Shown here: positions 1 through 10,964 of the stretch, one piece after another
Layout of the letters: each line of letters begins with the position of its first letter
Position numbering within the stretch: the first letter of the stretch is position 1
Assembly: GCA_037044905.1 (NCBI GenBank)
Contig: JBAOKB010000020.1
Coordinates: forward strand, 1,969,738 to 2,033,737
Length of the DNA: 64,000 bases
Direction: 5' to 3'
Source: Hortaea werneckii
Lineage: Eukaryota > Ascomycota > Dothideomycetes > Mycosphaerellales > Teratosphaeriaceae
Position numbers and translations under genes: made by a program
The notes under the pieces: model-generated
Seen by the model: only the letters and a program-made list of their open reading frames with translations
Told to the model about the DNA's origin: nothing
Database searches by the model: none

Positions 1-2
1 AA

Positions 3-371
3 GCGGGTCAAATCAACGTTGAGGATGTGTATATTCGAAGTAGCGCCGCGAGGATGTGCAGAAACCCGCAGGAGTTCTACGACATCTGCGCAGGTCCGCC
101 AGTCTGGTGCGCCCTTTACGATTATTGCACTCAGGCGAGGAACGACGAAGATTGCCAAGCGATGCGAGACTTGAGGGAGGAAATGCAGCGACATCTCACG
201 AAGATCCCAATGAGCAGCAGCCACGGCAAACTCCCTCACGACCTGCCACTGAGGGACGTGAGCCCAGAGGTGGTAGCTCCAGACGTGATAGAGTGGTTGT
301 CTGAGCTGCTTCTTCATGCCAGGAGTAATTCTAATGCACTCGCCCGCCTTCGACGTCTTTTGTGGTACTAA
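3..371 (+). CDS. 3' part of an unknown protein gene, cut by the window edge
   Basis: The frame read from base 3 is open to a TAA at 369-371 and has no convincing initiating ATG, so it is probably the last exon of a gene that begins before the window. The about 122 residues are rich in Cys, Trp and Tyr near the start (a stretch with C-x13-C-x4-C-like spacing around positions 57-160) and then become charged and helical (many Arg, Glu, Met, Leu). I do not recognise the family. Codon use looks coding in this frame, but the frame starting at base 1 is also open for about 170 nt, so the call is tentative. The gene ends 160 bp before the 3' end of the convergent DPH5 gene. Confidence 0.4.
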   Translation, partial: AGQINVEDVYIRSSAARMCRNPQEFYDICAGPPVWCALYDYCTQARNDEDCQAMRDLREEMQRHLTKIPMSSSHGKLPHDLPLRDVSPEVVAPDVIEWLSELLLHARSNSNALARLRRLLWY

Positions 372-533
372 TAAGGGACCAGGGGACCACTAGACAGGGT
401 CAGGGCTTACAGAATGAGCGAGACCGTCATTACGACGCCGATTAAGCAAGCTAATGCAGCTTGGGATACTTCCCAAGCAGAAGTTGCAGAAGAAATCAGT
501 TAGGTCATAAGAGAAGGTAGCAAATAATCCACC

Positions 534-1458
534 TCATGCCTTGTAACTCTGCTTCCAAACGTCATCAAACTTCTTCTGATCCATGGCGAACCCTCTCACA
601 TACTCCCACTCAAGCTCATGCATCTTCTTCCCACAGAGCACTAAACTGTGTAGTGGCTTGCCCAAATCAGCTCCAGCAAGCTCTTCCAGCGTGCCAGCCA
701 CAATCTGCTGGTCATCGCTGCCCAGTCTTGCCACGCCTACCGCAAGAGCTTCCTTACTGCAGATTCCTTGCTTCCTCTCCTCTTCTACCTCCAACATCTG
801 CGCCGCGCACTGAGCCACAGTCATGAATCGCGGCGGCTCATAGATGATCTTGCCCCGCGCTAGAGCCTTAAGGTCCGGTTCCTTGACTTTGATATCCAAA
901 AGCATCAACGTGTGGAACCCCAGACCCGTGTTCTCAGCCACTCGGTCGTAGAAACTGCTTGGCTTCCAGTCCTCGGTGAAGAAGACCATACTGACGGTCT
1001 GCCCGAAATTGTACAGGCTGAGACCTGTTGCGCCTACTGCCGTTAGGATGGACGCGTTGGGCAGCGTCCGGGTCGGTATCGGCGGCTCATGCTGTCGGCA
1101 GCGAAGCGCGAGATCGGTGTGCGTAGTTGCTCCAAAGGGGTCGCCCACTACGAGGAACGCGATGTCTTTCTCGTCGGCGCCCGCGAGAATCTCGTCGGAC
1201 TTCGATTCGACCATTTCCCGGTCGGCAAGGATGACTGGCCGGCCATAGTAGCTTTCCTACTACATTTTGCCGTATCAGCCACTGTGCTTTCCAGTATGGT
1301 AGATTTCATCTATGAAGACCCACCAGTTGTGCTTGGTCGACGAGAAGGACGGCAGTGTAGGCTTCTAGGTAGACCCTTTCCGCCTTGCGGATGACCTCTA
1401 GTCCTTTGACCGAGACATCCTTCTCGTCCGCAAGTCCTAGACCAATGATGTGGAGCAT
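534..1458 (-). CDS. DPH5: Diphthine methyl ester synthase (diphthamide biosynthesis)
   Basis: Two exons: 1458-1324 and 1256-534, separated by a 67-nt intron (1323-1257, GT-GGGT donor, TAG acceptor); splicing gives 285 aa, close to the about 300 aa of yeast Dph5. The protein opens with the family's MLxxIGLGLADExDxxVKGLE start and contains the SAM-binding hallmark stretch VVGDPFGATTHTDL followed by NFGQTVSMVFFT and IYEPPRFMTVAQCA, all typical of the SAM-dependent tetrapyrrole/diphthine methylase fold. The enzyme methylates the modified histidine intermediate on elongation factor 2 in the cytosol, the step that commits to diphthamide, the target of ADP-ribosylating toxins. It is divergently arranged with SPT3, sharing a 321-bp promoter region. 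Nothing is missing or unusual. Confidence 0.95.
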
Positions 1459-1779
1459 TTTGCTGAGCTGTGAGTGTCTGTCTCAATAGTAACCTGCGAA
1501 TGACTCCAGAAAGTTTTGCGACTTTCACATGCAGACTAAAGCCCAAGCTTCCCATGCACCCCACATTGCACTGATTTGACTCTCGCGTATCAGCGGGAGA
1601 TCGCCTTTAGCCGCTGGACGCTTGGATTTGACCTGCGTTCACTCGGTCCATTCAGTTACCTGGCAATTACAACAACATTTTGGCGCGTCGCTGCGGGGGC
1701 CGTTTGGAAGGCCAATTTGCATCTTTTCGTGTCGGTGTGTTGGGATTGGTTCGGCAAAGAATACTTACGCTCGCCCGCC
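1459..1779. promoter_or_regulatory. Divergent promoter region between DPH5 and SPT3
   Basis: This 321-bp interval separates the two start codons and must hold both 5' leaders. I see no repeat, RNA gene or convincing open frame in it. A frame on the plus strand is open through part of it and on through SPT3 exon 1, but does not resemble a protein. Confidence 0.5.
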
Positions 1780-3362
1780 ATGGCGGACGCTCGCGCGAAA
1801 TACCGGACGGAGATCCAACAGGTAAGTTATATGCGAGTCTTGATCATATTGGTCTCGCGAGCACGGCAATGGAGAGTGTGAATATGAACGGAAAAGGCTA
1901 TGGTTCTGGCGAGAATACGAGCAACTTGGACGTTCGTCGCGTCTCCCAAGGCTCTCATTGCTTGACTGTAACCTCAGTTCACCATGGCTGGTACATGAGC
2001 ACGCCTACAGCAGCTCCGACCTTCTTCGAAAGGGCCTTTCAAAACCACTCATCCAGACACTTCAACTATTTGGGAGATATTGCCGACGACACCATGCCCG
2101 AGGAGACCGACGCAACTCTGCTGCCCTTCGACAAGGCCATGCTACTCCTTGCCGATCCTCCGCCACCGAAACAAGCCTCGATAGTCAGCTCACACGCTGG
2201 CTGGTATCATATGGGCCCACAACCTGAGACGCCGATGGACCTGCATGATCGCGAGGCAGATTTGACGGAGGAGGGCGATCCTCTATTAGGCCACGCCTTG
2301 ATATGCAAGGTCTTTTCTTCGTGCACTTGGGAAGTTCATGCTTCAACCTCCATCTCGCTAACTTCAGTCCTATAGATGATGTTTGTTTCTGGCGAGACAG
2401 GCGACGTATCACCGGAGACAACGAGCATGATTGAAGGGATAGTCCAACAGCAGGTCATGGAAATGGTAAGCTAGCTCGCGCCTACGCTCTGACGCCTTCA
2501 CTGACAGGTGGACCAGCTCAAGCGCGCTACGGATCTGGCGGCGCGTCGCGGTGTCCGTACCATCAGTACAGACGACCTCATCTTCTTGATCCGCCACGAC
2601 AAGGCTAAGGTTTCTCGACTGCGCACATTTCTATCGTGGAAAGACGTGCGCAAATCAGCCAAGGACAGCGATGAGAAGGGCGGAGGTGGCGCAGATGCAG
2701 GTGGTGTTGAAGACTTCGATCTTGCCGCTAATGACCCTACACTTGGTACTGCTGGACCTAGTGTTGGGACGCGTAACAGCAAGAACAAGAAAGCGAAGAT
2801 TGGCCTACCTTGGGATGTCTCTAGCTTCTACAGCGAAGTCGTCCCTGAGCGCGAAGACGAGGAAGATGAAGAGGAGGAGGAGATGAACGCTGCCACTCTC
2901 CAGCGCTTGAAGCAAGCAGACGAGCGCACTAAAGGGATGAATGCGGAAGAGTACCTCCACTTCTCCGAATGTCGCCAGGCATCCTTTACCTTCCGCAAAG
3001 GCAAGCGTTTCAGGGAGTGGGCAGGTTTCGGAGTCGTGACGGATAGCAAGCCGAACGACGATATTGTCGACATTTTAGGCTTCTTGACGTACGAAATCGT
3101 CACGCTGCTCACCGAAGAGGCGCTCAAGGTCAGAGCGGCCGAGGATGCTCTGAAGCGTGACAGCGGCGGCGACGAGGAGAAACGAGGTCGGAAGCGGAGA
3201 CGTGAGCCTGGTCTCTTTGACCCGCCGGAGGAGGCGAGGACGCCTGTGGGACCCAAACACATCCAGGAGGCTTACAGGAGACTCCAGAAGCCGGACCTGA
3301 AGAGTCGGTATATGCATCACGTTCCAAAGGGCAATTGGCAGCGGCCGCTGAAGCTGATTTAA
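1780..3362 (+). CDS. SPT3: SAGA complex subunit Spt3 (double histone-fold protein)
   Basis: Three exons: 1780-1821, 2376-2465 and 2508-3362, with introns of 554 nt (perfect GTAAGT donor, GCTAAC branch site 13 nt before the TAG acceptor) and 42 nt; the product is 328 aa. It begins KYRTEIQQ-MMFVSGE and continues IEGIVQQQVMEM, RGVRTISTDDLIFLIRHDKA, KVSRLRTFLSWKDVRK, the signature of the first histone fold of Spt3. An acidic run follows (about residues 145-165), then the second histone-fold half (FGVVTDSKPNDDIVDILGFL and following). Spt3 sits in the SAGA co-activator and helps deliver TBP to promoters. The first intron is unusually long for this window and holds a 168-codon ATG-started frame that ends on the acceptor TAG, described in the findings. 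The family assignment is secure. Confidence 0.95.
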
Positions 3363-5026
3363 ACATCTGAGAGCGGTATGCTATCGGATTATGCGTTCAG
3401 AGCAAAGGCGTTGGTGGGTAAGGTCTCAGCTCTGCGGTCTAGGATGATTGGCAGAGGTAAAGGGCGGCGTTCAATTGTTTCTTTCATGCTTTCTACGAGC
3501 TGCATATACCCTACTAGTGCAGAAGTGAGGTCGTCTGGACCAAGGGAAGCAGATTCTGTAAATTCTTATCCATTCCTTGCTTACAAGCTCATGCGTCAAT
3601 GAATGTAAATTGAGAAAAGGCTCATGCAATGTCAGAGTGTTCCTTCAGAACCGTCGGGCCTGATCAACTGCATAGCCTTTGGTCTTCATTGTGAGTTCAG
3701 TACATGAAAGATAAGTTTCGCCAAGAGCAGACAGGAATTGTGCTCTATTTTACCAAAATCCACTAGAAAGAAGAAGGTACGGTATTTTGAACACAATGGA
3801 GCTTTGAGTTCTGGTCAGCAACCGAGAGAAGTCAAACATCGGCATCTCTTTCAGCAAGGTGTTTCTTATGACTCGATAGTTATCCTTGCATTCAGTTCAT
3901 TCCTCTTGGGATAGTGAGAGTGAGAGCGATGCACCGAGCTTTGAGTTGCAACATAATATTCCCTAGAATGGGGAATCAGAGTCGTCGCTTCTCAGAATTG
4001 GCTGACGCCCTCGGAGGGAACTTCAACGTTTTCATTTCCGCTACTCACCTATTTTCGTGCAACTCGACTTTTGCAACTGCCAGACTAAGCAAAAAGATCG
4101 GCATGCACCTTCAGGAGCCGCAACCTAGATCAGATCAAGCTCCCAAATGTAGCTCTGCCGACGCCGTCAACCCGGACGCTGCATGACTAGCCGGCCGATC
4201 AGAACGCGAAGGCAAGATGGTGATCTACCCGTTCTCTAGGACTTCACTCTACTCCTCTACCACGATCGCGACAGTTCAGAGGCGTAGCCGTGCTCGCATA
4301 GAACGAACAGCAGGTTGATATCTTTCGAAAAATATCTGGAACAGGCATCTTTATTCTCGGCAAACACTTATTAGAGGTCCAAGGATATTCCTCTACCTCT
4401 ACAGCAGCTTCGTGACAATGACAACCAGCGCAAGAAACAACCACCGACTAGCGCATCACTCTCCAGTCGATCGCTCCACGCTATACACTATTTACACATG
4501 CTATCCGCTGAGTCCCGAGAGCGTAATCGGGGGTTTCATCTCAAACCAACCAGACTTTTATTCTAAAACGCACATCACTGCCAGCTACCTGTGATTTCTT
4601 TTCGGCTTCTGATCGTCTAGTGCCAGTCCCGAAGGCCTTTCCCCTGTCGATCGGTCCTCAATGTAGGAAGCAGGCGAAGCTCACAGGTGACGATCACTGG
4701 AGAAACCCTGTTCGGGTCTATCTGGCGCATGCCTTGCGCGAAATGGACCACCATCAATTTAGCCCCATTAGTTCCCCCCCACGCACTCATCGCGCGATGT
4801 GAAGTCAGAATGCGGTCGCCGTTGGCTGAGGCTGTCAGCTATCGTATAAGGATGGTATCTTGGCCCTTCTAATACCTCTTTCTTTGCTTGCTTCGCTCTC
4901 TCCCATCCTGTTGTATTCATTCGGCCTTTCTTCTCATCGAATTCTTTCACTCGCTCATTCAACTAGTCACTCTTTCCAGACTTCACTTCTTTTCTCTCTA
5001 CTAATCTACGTCTCTATCTTTTCACA
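3363..5026. other. Intergenic region, no supported gene
   Basis: About 1.66 kb between SPT3 and the secreted repeat protein. Several short frames occur on both strands, none longer than about 97 codons and none with recognisable sequence. The last 170 bp (about 4850-5026) are strongly C/T-rich, the usual look of a highly used filamentous-fungal promoter and 5' leader, and belong to the gene starting at 5027. Confidence 0.6.
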
Positions 5027-5736
5027 ATGCGAGCCTCTACCTTCTACGCAGTCGCCCTTTCGGCGCTCCTCTCTAGCGTCGCTGCGCTGCCTGCGCCTCG
5101 ACCTAACGCTGTCGCTGATGGTGACATGCTTGGTGGTCTGCTGTCGCCAGTGACCGGTGCTCTTGGCAGCGCTGTCGACAACGGGTCGGGCAATGAGGCT
5201 TCTGCCGACGGCTCGGGCAATGGCTCTGGGTCTGGGAATGAAGCTGGCAATGGTATTCTCGTCTGCTGGTGAACTCTTGAAGATGCAGTACTGATATTTC
5301 TTTTTGTAGGAAACGCGGCTGGCAACGGCAACGGCAATGGCTCAGGTAAGTGCTGTGTTCTCCAGATACACCCATGTACAAAGGCTGACCGATATCTAGG
5401 CTCCGACAACGAGGCCGGCAACGGCAACGGTGCGAACGGTAATGAGGCCAACGGCATTGAGGGTGATGGTATGTTTTCCAGGATGAATGGCTGGCGATGT
5501 ACAACATCTTGACACTTCTCTCAGGCAACTCTCTGGGCAACGGCAACGGCAATGGCAACTCCGCAGGCAACGGTAACAGCGCAACTTTCGGGTAAGTCAC
5601 CATCCAGGGGGACATGGACACATGGCTCGAGTGACTTGGCTGACACCATCCCAGGAACGGCAACACCTTCGGCAACATCGTAAGCTCTCCCTGAAGCTCT
5701 CTCACCCCCTTCTGACATTGCAAGCACATCGTCTGA
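5027..5736 (+). CDS. Small secreted Asn/Gly-repeat protein encoded by mini-exons
   Basis: The first 21 or so residues (MRASTFYAVALSALLSSVAA) form a clear secretory signal, followed by LPAPRPN, then a low-complexity chain of G-N-G-N, G-S-G-N-E and A-G-N modules. Reading on needs five introns: 5253-5309, 5346-5399, 5469-5524, 5592-5654 and a last one at 5680-5724; all have GT donors and AG acceptors. The first three introns are phase 1 and flank exons of 36 and 69 nt, so each exon is a whole repeat module; the fourth is phase 2. If the last putative intron is not removed, the protein ends at 5694 with IVSSP; if it is, at 5736. Total length is about 170 aa. Function unknown; such proteins are usually cell-wall or extracellular. 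Exon structure confidence is moderate, secretion confidence high. Confidence 0.7.
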
Positions 5737-6786
5737 CGACCCGGGAGGACCTTCCTGACATCGATGTCTCTCCCACGATCGACTTGCCTGACGTCAGCCT
5801 TCGGTCCTAAAAAGGCAGACGGCCAGACCAGCAAAGAGGATTTTCAGGCTGACTTGTATTTGAATTGACAGCTGTAAATGATGTTTTGATCATGATGTTA
5901 AGCGAGAGAGCGCGTTCATGAACGTCGGAAAATTGGACTTGATTCTTCGCCTGTGCATATCAACATGGGGAACATGCTATACTTTACCTACTCGCGCCAT
6001 CTCCTTCTTGTGATGGGGCGGCAAGCTTGAAGACTCTCACCCAATGGTTGCTCTTCCAACGCGATCCAGCGCTGGACGGAGGATAGACTCGTATTCTCCA
6101 TTCTCCTGTCTTGTATTGCCATGATCCGCTTCTGGAGTAGCAGCTCACTGACATCTGCGTCTACTTGCTTTTCTGCCTGCCGTATTATCGGGCACTATGC
6201 CTTCGCTTCACTTTTCGCAAGCGCTCCCAGCGTGCTGCTTGAGACAAAATAATTTGACCACCCCACTGCTGCGTTGTCGCGAGTGAAGCGTGATCACGTA
6301 CAGTTTGAGGCCTATGCAGATGCAGTCTGGTATAGTCGTTGACGATTGGTGACATTCATCGTTCTTAAAGGCCGGCGCAAAGGAAATGGCACATCCCGTC
6401 AGCACAACGGGAGGGCGGTTGACAGGGTAAACGGAAAGGGCAGGATGCCGTCATTGCGGCTCTGCGTCTGCCAAGCGGCGCCAATGTCCAGGCCGAGGCC
6501 CTTCGCCCGAGGTACACGGTACCCGCGTCTTCCTAGCTACCAGAGAACCGAGCTTGGGGACTTGGTGCTCATATACCTTTTGCCTTTTAGATCTTTTTGG
6601 CTTGAACCCGTCGTAAGTCTTCGCATCATTTCTTCCGTCTCTACCGCTTCAGCGTGAATATCATTCGCACATCGCTACACCGTTGACTGAAGCTATCTAC
6701 CTATCTATCTACTGCGCTGAAGCTCCCAGCCGTCATCCCGAACCCAGCAACTTGAGATTGCTTCGCGAACTGGGAATCGCCCAGCC
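5737..6786. other. Intergenic region, no supported gene
   Basis: About 1.05 kb. Contains the 3' flank of the repeat protein and the promoter of the mitochondrial carrier; a TATC/TACC-rich stretch near 6690-6720 lies in the likely carrier leader. A 103-codon plus-strand frame at 6346-6657 does not look like protein. Confidence 0.55.
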
Positions 6787-7867
6787 ATGTCTTCAGGAGA
6801 CGTCAAGGAGAAGCTGCCGTCGGTGGACGAGCTCGAGAAGGATGTAGCGAAGGCGACCAAGAAGTCGCTGCAGAGCTTGCGCGATCTGGCGGCGGGTGGT
6901 GTCGGAGGCGTCTTTGCTGTTGTGACCGGGCATCCCTTCGACCTGGTCAAGGTCCGGTTACAGACCGCAGAAAAGGGTGTCTATTCGGGCGCAATGGATG
7001 TTGTGCGAAAGACTGTCGCAAGAGAAGGGCCTGTCAGGGTGAGCTCAATCCGTATGCCGGTTTACTGCTCTGTGCATTGGCTAATCCTCTCCTCTAGGGA
7101 CTGTATGCAGGTGTTTCTGCGCCGCTTGTCGGCGTGACTCCCATGTGTAAGTCCTTCGCGCCTGTATTCATTATCCCGATTGATTTGCTGACACTCGACT
7201 AGTCGCTGTAAGCTTCTGGGCCTACGGTCTCGGCAAACAATTGGTCGAATCATTCAGCACGGTTGAGAATGGACAATACACTGTTCCACAGGTCTGCTCA
7301 GCAGGCGCCTTCTCTGCCGTACCCATGACTTTGGTCACAGCGCCTTTCGAGCGAGTGAAGATCATCCTGCAAATACAAGGGCAGAAACAGCTCGCCCCGG
7401 GCGAGAAACCGAAATACTCTGGAGGTCTGGACGTGGTACGCCAGCTGTACAAGGAAGGCGGCATCCGATCGGTCTACCGCGGTTCTCTCATGACCCTCGC
7501 CCGTGACGCACCAGGCTCAGCGGCATACTTCGCGACCTACGAGACCATCAAGCGCAACCTGACGCCCAAAGACGAGACTGGCAAGCCTGGGCAGCTAAGC
7601 TTGACTGCAGTCATGGCGGCTGGTGGTGCAGCTGGTGTCGCTATGTGGATACCGGTCTTCCCGGTTGACACGATCAAGTCACGGCTACAGTCTGCTGAGG
7701 GCAACTTGAGCATAGGCGGCACGATTAAAGAACTCTACGGCCGGGGCGGCTTCAAGGCCTTCTTCCCCGGTATTGGCCCAGCTATGGCTAGAGCTGTCCC
7801 TGCGAACGCTGCTACGTTTTTGGGTGTTGAGCTCGCACATATGGCTATGAACAAGACGTTCGGCTAG
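6787..7867 (+). CDS. Mitochondrial carnitine/acylcarnitine-type carrier
   Basis: Three exons: 6787-7038, 7098-7146 and 7203-7867, giving 321 aa. The introns are 59 and 56 nt with standard borders; joining restores GLYAGVSAPLVGVTPM-FAVSFWAYG across the junctions. Three copies of the mitochondrial carrier signature P-x-[DE]-x-x-[KR] are visible: PFDLVKVRLQ, PFERVKIILQ and PVDTIKSRLQ, one per two-helix repeat, as expected for the six-helix inner-membrane carrier fold. The overall sequence is closest to the fungal carnitine/acylcarnitine carrier group (yeast Crc1, Aspergillus AcuH), which exchanges carnitine and acylcarnitine and feeds acetyl or acyl units into mitochondria; this subfamily call rests on recognition, not alignment. 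A hydrophilic N-terminal extension of about 35 residues precedes the first repeat. Confidence 0.88.
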
Positions 7868-8041
7868 GGTCTGCGCAGGATACATGTTGCACGCATTGTG
7901 AGTTACGAGCGTTGGAGTTCTTACTAGATGGGAGGAGCATTGTCATCTGTCCGGCCCAAGCCACGAACGCTAGGTCAGGTTGTCAGTATACTGTTTTGTT
8001 GTACAGCAGGTGCCCAAATGGCTACCTAGGTATGTGCGATA

Positions 8042-9447
8042 TCATACTGCGCTATCCACATCGTGCCGTTTCTTTGGATCTGCGTTGTATTGGCTTATAC
8101 TCTCAGAGGTGTTGCTTCGCATGCGACCGTGCTTGTTGAGCTGCCGAATATTGTACAACTCGTAGTCTTCGGCATTCCTGATCGCTGGCTCGCCGTCGCT
8201 TGAATCGGTTCGTAATGATCCGTCCGAATCGTGCTCGATGCTCACACCGAAACGGGGTCCTTTTGGTGCTGCTGTATCTTCCTGTAGGGCGAAGCCTTTG
8301 GTGTCGCTCGGAGCAAGACGTTCCTCGCCTTCCCGAGGTGTGGTGTTTGTTTTTGTTTGCCTACTGTTGGAGAGGCTCGAGGTGAACCTCCGACTGAGTG
8401 ACTCGCCGAGGTAACGTCTAATGAACGCCCGCAATGAAGGTGCACACGCAAAGATAATGGCTAAATGACATTCAACCAAACTCCACGTGAATAGGTCGAA
8501 GCCAACCCAGCTCGTATCGTATGTTCGATCTTGTTTGTCTGTCAGTCCAGCTCTGCCAATCATTGAAGATATTCTGATAACGTACTAATCTTCCACAAAT
8601 AGTAGGTGCGTGCAATACCCGCTCCGGCGACAATGATAGATAGCGAGAATATTATATCCAATGCGATCTTCTGCCTCCGAGGCACTTCCAGATCGAAAGA
8701 TTGCAAGATGACGAATGGCAAGGCAACGACATAGACATCGGAGATGACGCTCAGCGCTCCAACAAAGATTGTCAACACGTCGCCATGAATGCATTGGTAA
8801 GGTTCGTCGTAGCCCTGGTTATACGAAAGCCAGTAGGCGTCCAATGGACGGCAGATCAGGCAATACGCCAGCAGGAACCCAGCCCAATAGGCAGCAGTCA
8901 GGCCGATGGCGGTCCAGATGGCGTATTTCCAGCGTCCAGTGTCTTTGACCATCCGCCGATAGAATAGCAACACGGAACACTTGGTACAGCAGGTCGAGGT
9001 AAGGAACAGGACCTGCGCGAGCCACCCCATCAACGCCGCACCGCTGTACCATTCTCGCCTTACATCCCAGGTATGTCGTCCGAGACCGTACCACGACCCA
9101 TCGATGCAAGCCACGACGGAGAGGCCACAGGAGAAAAGCCAGCCGGAACTGATGAGCACGTCGTCTAAACCCCATCCACCCGCTCGCTTCATCCCACGTT
9201 CATAAAGGCGCCCTGCTACCAGGATCGTCGAGACTGCGAGAAAGACGATGGCAAATTCAGGCAGCCATGCGCGGTGATTGCGCGGGTTGTCATAATTAGG
9301 ATCAGGCCATGACGCTGCGACGTCTTCCGGGATTTCGTCGAAATTGCCAGGCATGATCCAGGTTTTCTCTCGCGAGGTACCTCGGTGGTCCCACCAAAAA
9401 TAAGGCCAGTGAAAGGGTTTGGTTTGCAGTTGCAGAAACGAGTTCAT
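8042..9447 (-). CDS. Rhodopsin-fold integral membrane protein (PTH11-like)
   Basis: Two exons, 9447-8586 and 8538-8042, with a 47-nt intron (GTACGT donor, CTGAC branch site, CAG acceptor); 452 aa. Seven hydrophobic segments run from about residue 65 to 320 (starting FAIVFLAVSTILVAGRLYER), with the family marks GWGLDDVLI, GLGRHTWDV, LFYRRM, CRPLDAYW and the extracellular-side Cys residues of the fungal rhodopsin-like domain. The C-terminal about 130 residues are polar and probably cytosolic. Relatives include the Magnaporthe surface receptor Pth11, but most members are of unknown function, so a receptor role is inference. The real start could be the ATG at 9354, which gives MPGNFDEIPEDV and a more usual short N-terminus. 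It is convergent with the carrier gene, 174 bp apart. Confidence 0.85.
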
Positions 9448-10964
9448 GCGGGTGTGCGCCGCTGGGGTGGGTTAAGACATGAAAGAGAGAGAGAGATCTC
9501 TCTCTTGGCAGGACTATAAGCTTGGGTCGATAAAAGTGAAGGTGCGATCTGAAACACTATATGCGTGTCAAGATGGATAGGGTAGTGAGAGGCTAGCCAC
9601 AGCAGCAGCAGACAGAGACCTTCATAAAGACCACATGGTTGGACATGGTCTTGTAGGGCTCAGGGCTGACAGGAGTCTTTTTCGTCCCGCATCCTCGGCT
9701 GCACAGCACCTGGACCCGGACCTGTGGCTTGATCCATCACTGCCCTTCCCCGGGAAAAGGAAGGAAGACATGCAGGGGCTGATCTGGGATGGTCAGGAAA
9801 AAGTAAGAAGAGCGTGTTGCCGGGCTCGCTACCGATACGTGCTACCTCCCATTACGAGAGCTATGGGCGCAGTTTTGCTGAATGATGCAATTAAGGACTA
9901 TACGGTGCATGCATGCCTCCAGTCTAGCAAAAAGAGTAGCATGACATTCGTTAGGAGCACTTTACGTCTGGCGAATCTCATGCAGCGGACACTGCAAAGG
10001 CTCTTATCCTTCGAGCATGGGGTTGTTGGGAACCGGTCGTGTTTCTTGTTGATTTGCAGAGTGATAATCGGCCATCGAAGAGGAACGAAGCAATGTGTAG
10101 TCGGAGGTATGGTTGTTCAAATCGGGAACTATGGAGAAGGATTGTCGCGAGGCACATGCGCCGAAGTCCGTCGTGGGTAAGGCGGCTGGGGGCGGGGGCA
10201 GAAGCCTGTCTCGCTTAAATTACCCGGGTTGTCACCTGCCGATAACCTCCCTGCTGCAGGTGGTTGTTCTGTTGCGACTGGCGATCAGAAACCGGAATCG
10301 TTTGAGATTGACGCCGTTGTGTCGAGCACTCGAAATGGTTGGGAAGGATGATGATAACGAGTTTTTGAGCTTCGCAGGTCAATTCAAGGATACTAGAAAG
10401 TCGGCGGTGGCCACATCTGCTCGGTTCGCGCCATAGAACCCGCACATGTTGGGTTGCAAGGCGGCTTGTATATACCGAGGCGCAGGTAGTCTATCGGCAG
10501 ACTGCTGCATTCAAACACTCTCCCGAGGTCGCATACAACGGCAATGGGCCGAAGCATGCTAGTGCGGGTTCTTTCAGCTTCTCCAGCTCCCATGTGGCGC
10601 CAACGGATCGGTTGTCAGTCGACTCTGCAGGGATCCTGGCATCCTGGGACACCACCATGCATCCATTCTCCGGGGCACGATCTTGCTTGAGTGCTATGCT
10701 GGTCTTTGTCCTCGCAAAACAGATCATCCCACCTTCTCCAAGTGCGCATTCTGCCCCCCAAGCGATGCATCCGTACGGCCGAACTACTCCTTTTGTGGCT
10801 TCCAAATTTCCAGCCGTAATGCCGTGTAAACAATGCCTATCGATAGCTTACGAGACAACACGAGCGCAACCTACGCTGGTCTCCAAAGCAATCTCCACGC
10901 AAAAGCTTGACGAATGGTGCTGTGGTGCCCTGCCGCAATGTTGATATTCTTGGGATAGTAGGAG
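9448..10964. other. Intergenic region, no supported gene
   Basis: About 1.5 kb between the rhodopsin-fold protein start and the 3' end of the BRCT gene. A 181-codon plus-strand frame at 9635-10180 lacks any recognisable segment and is probably chance. An 18-bp perfect GA/TC palindrome lies at 9488-9505, about 40 bp upstream of the rhodopsin-fold protein's first ATG. Confidence 0.55.

Noticed and set aside
9635..10180. 181-codon plus-strand frame in an intergenic region
   Set aside because: No domain, no signal peptide, no supporting splice sites; length is within chance for GC-rich DNA.
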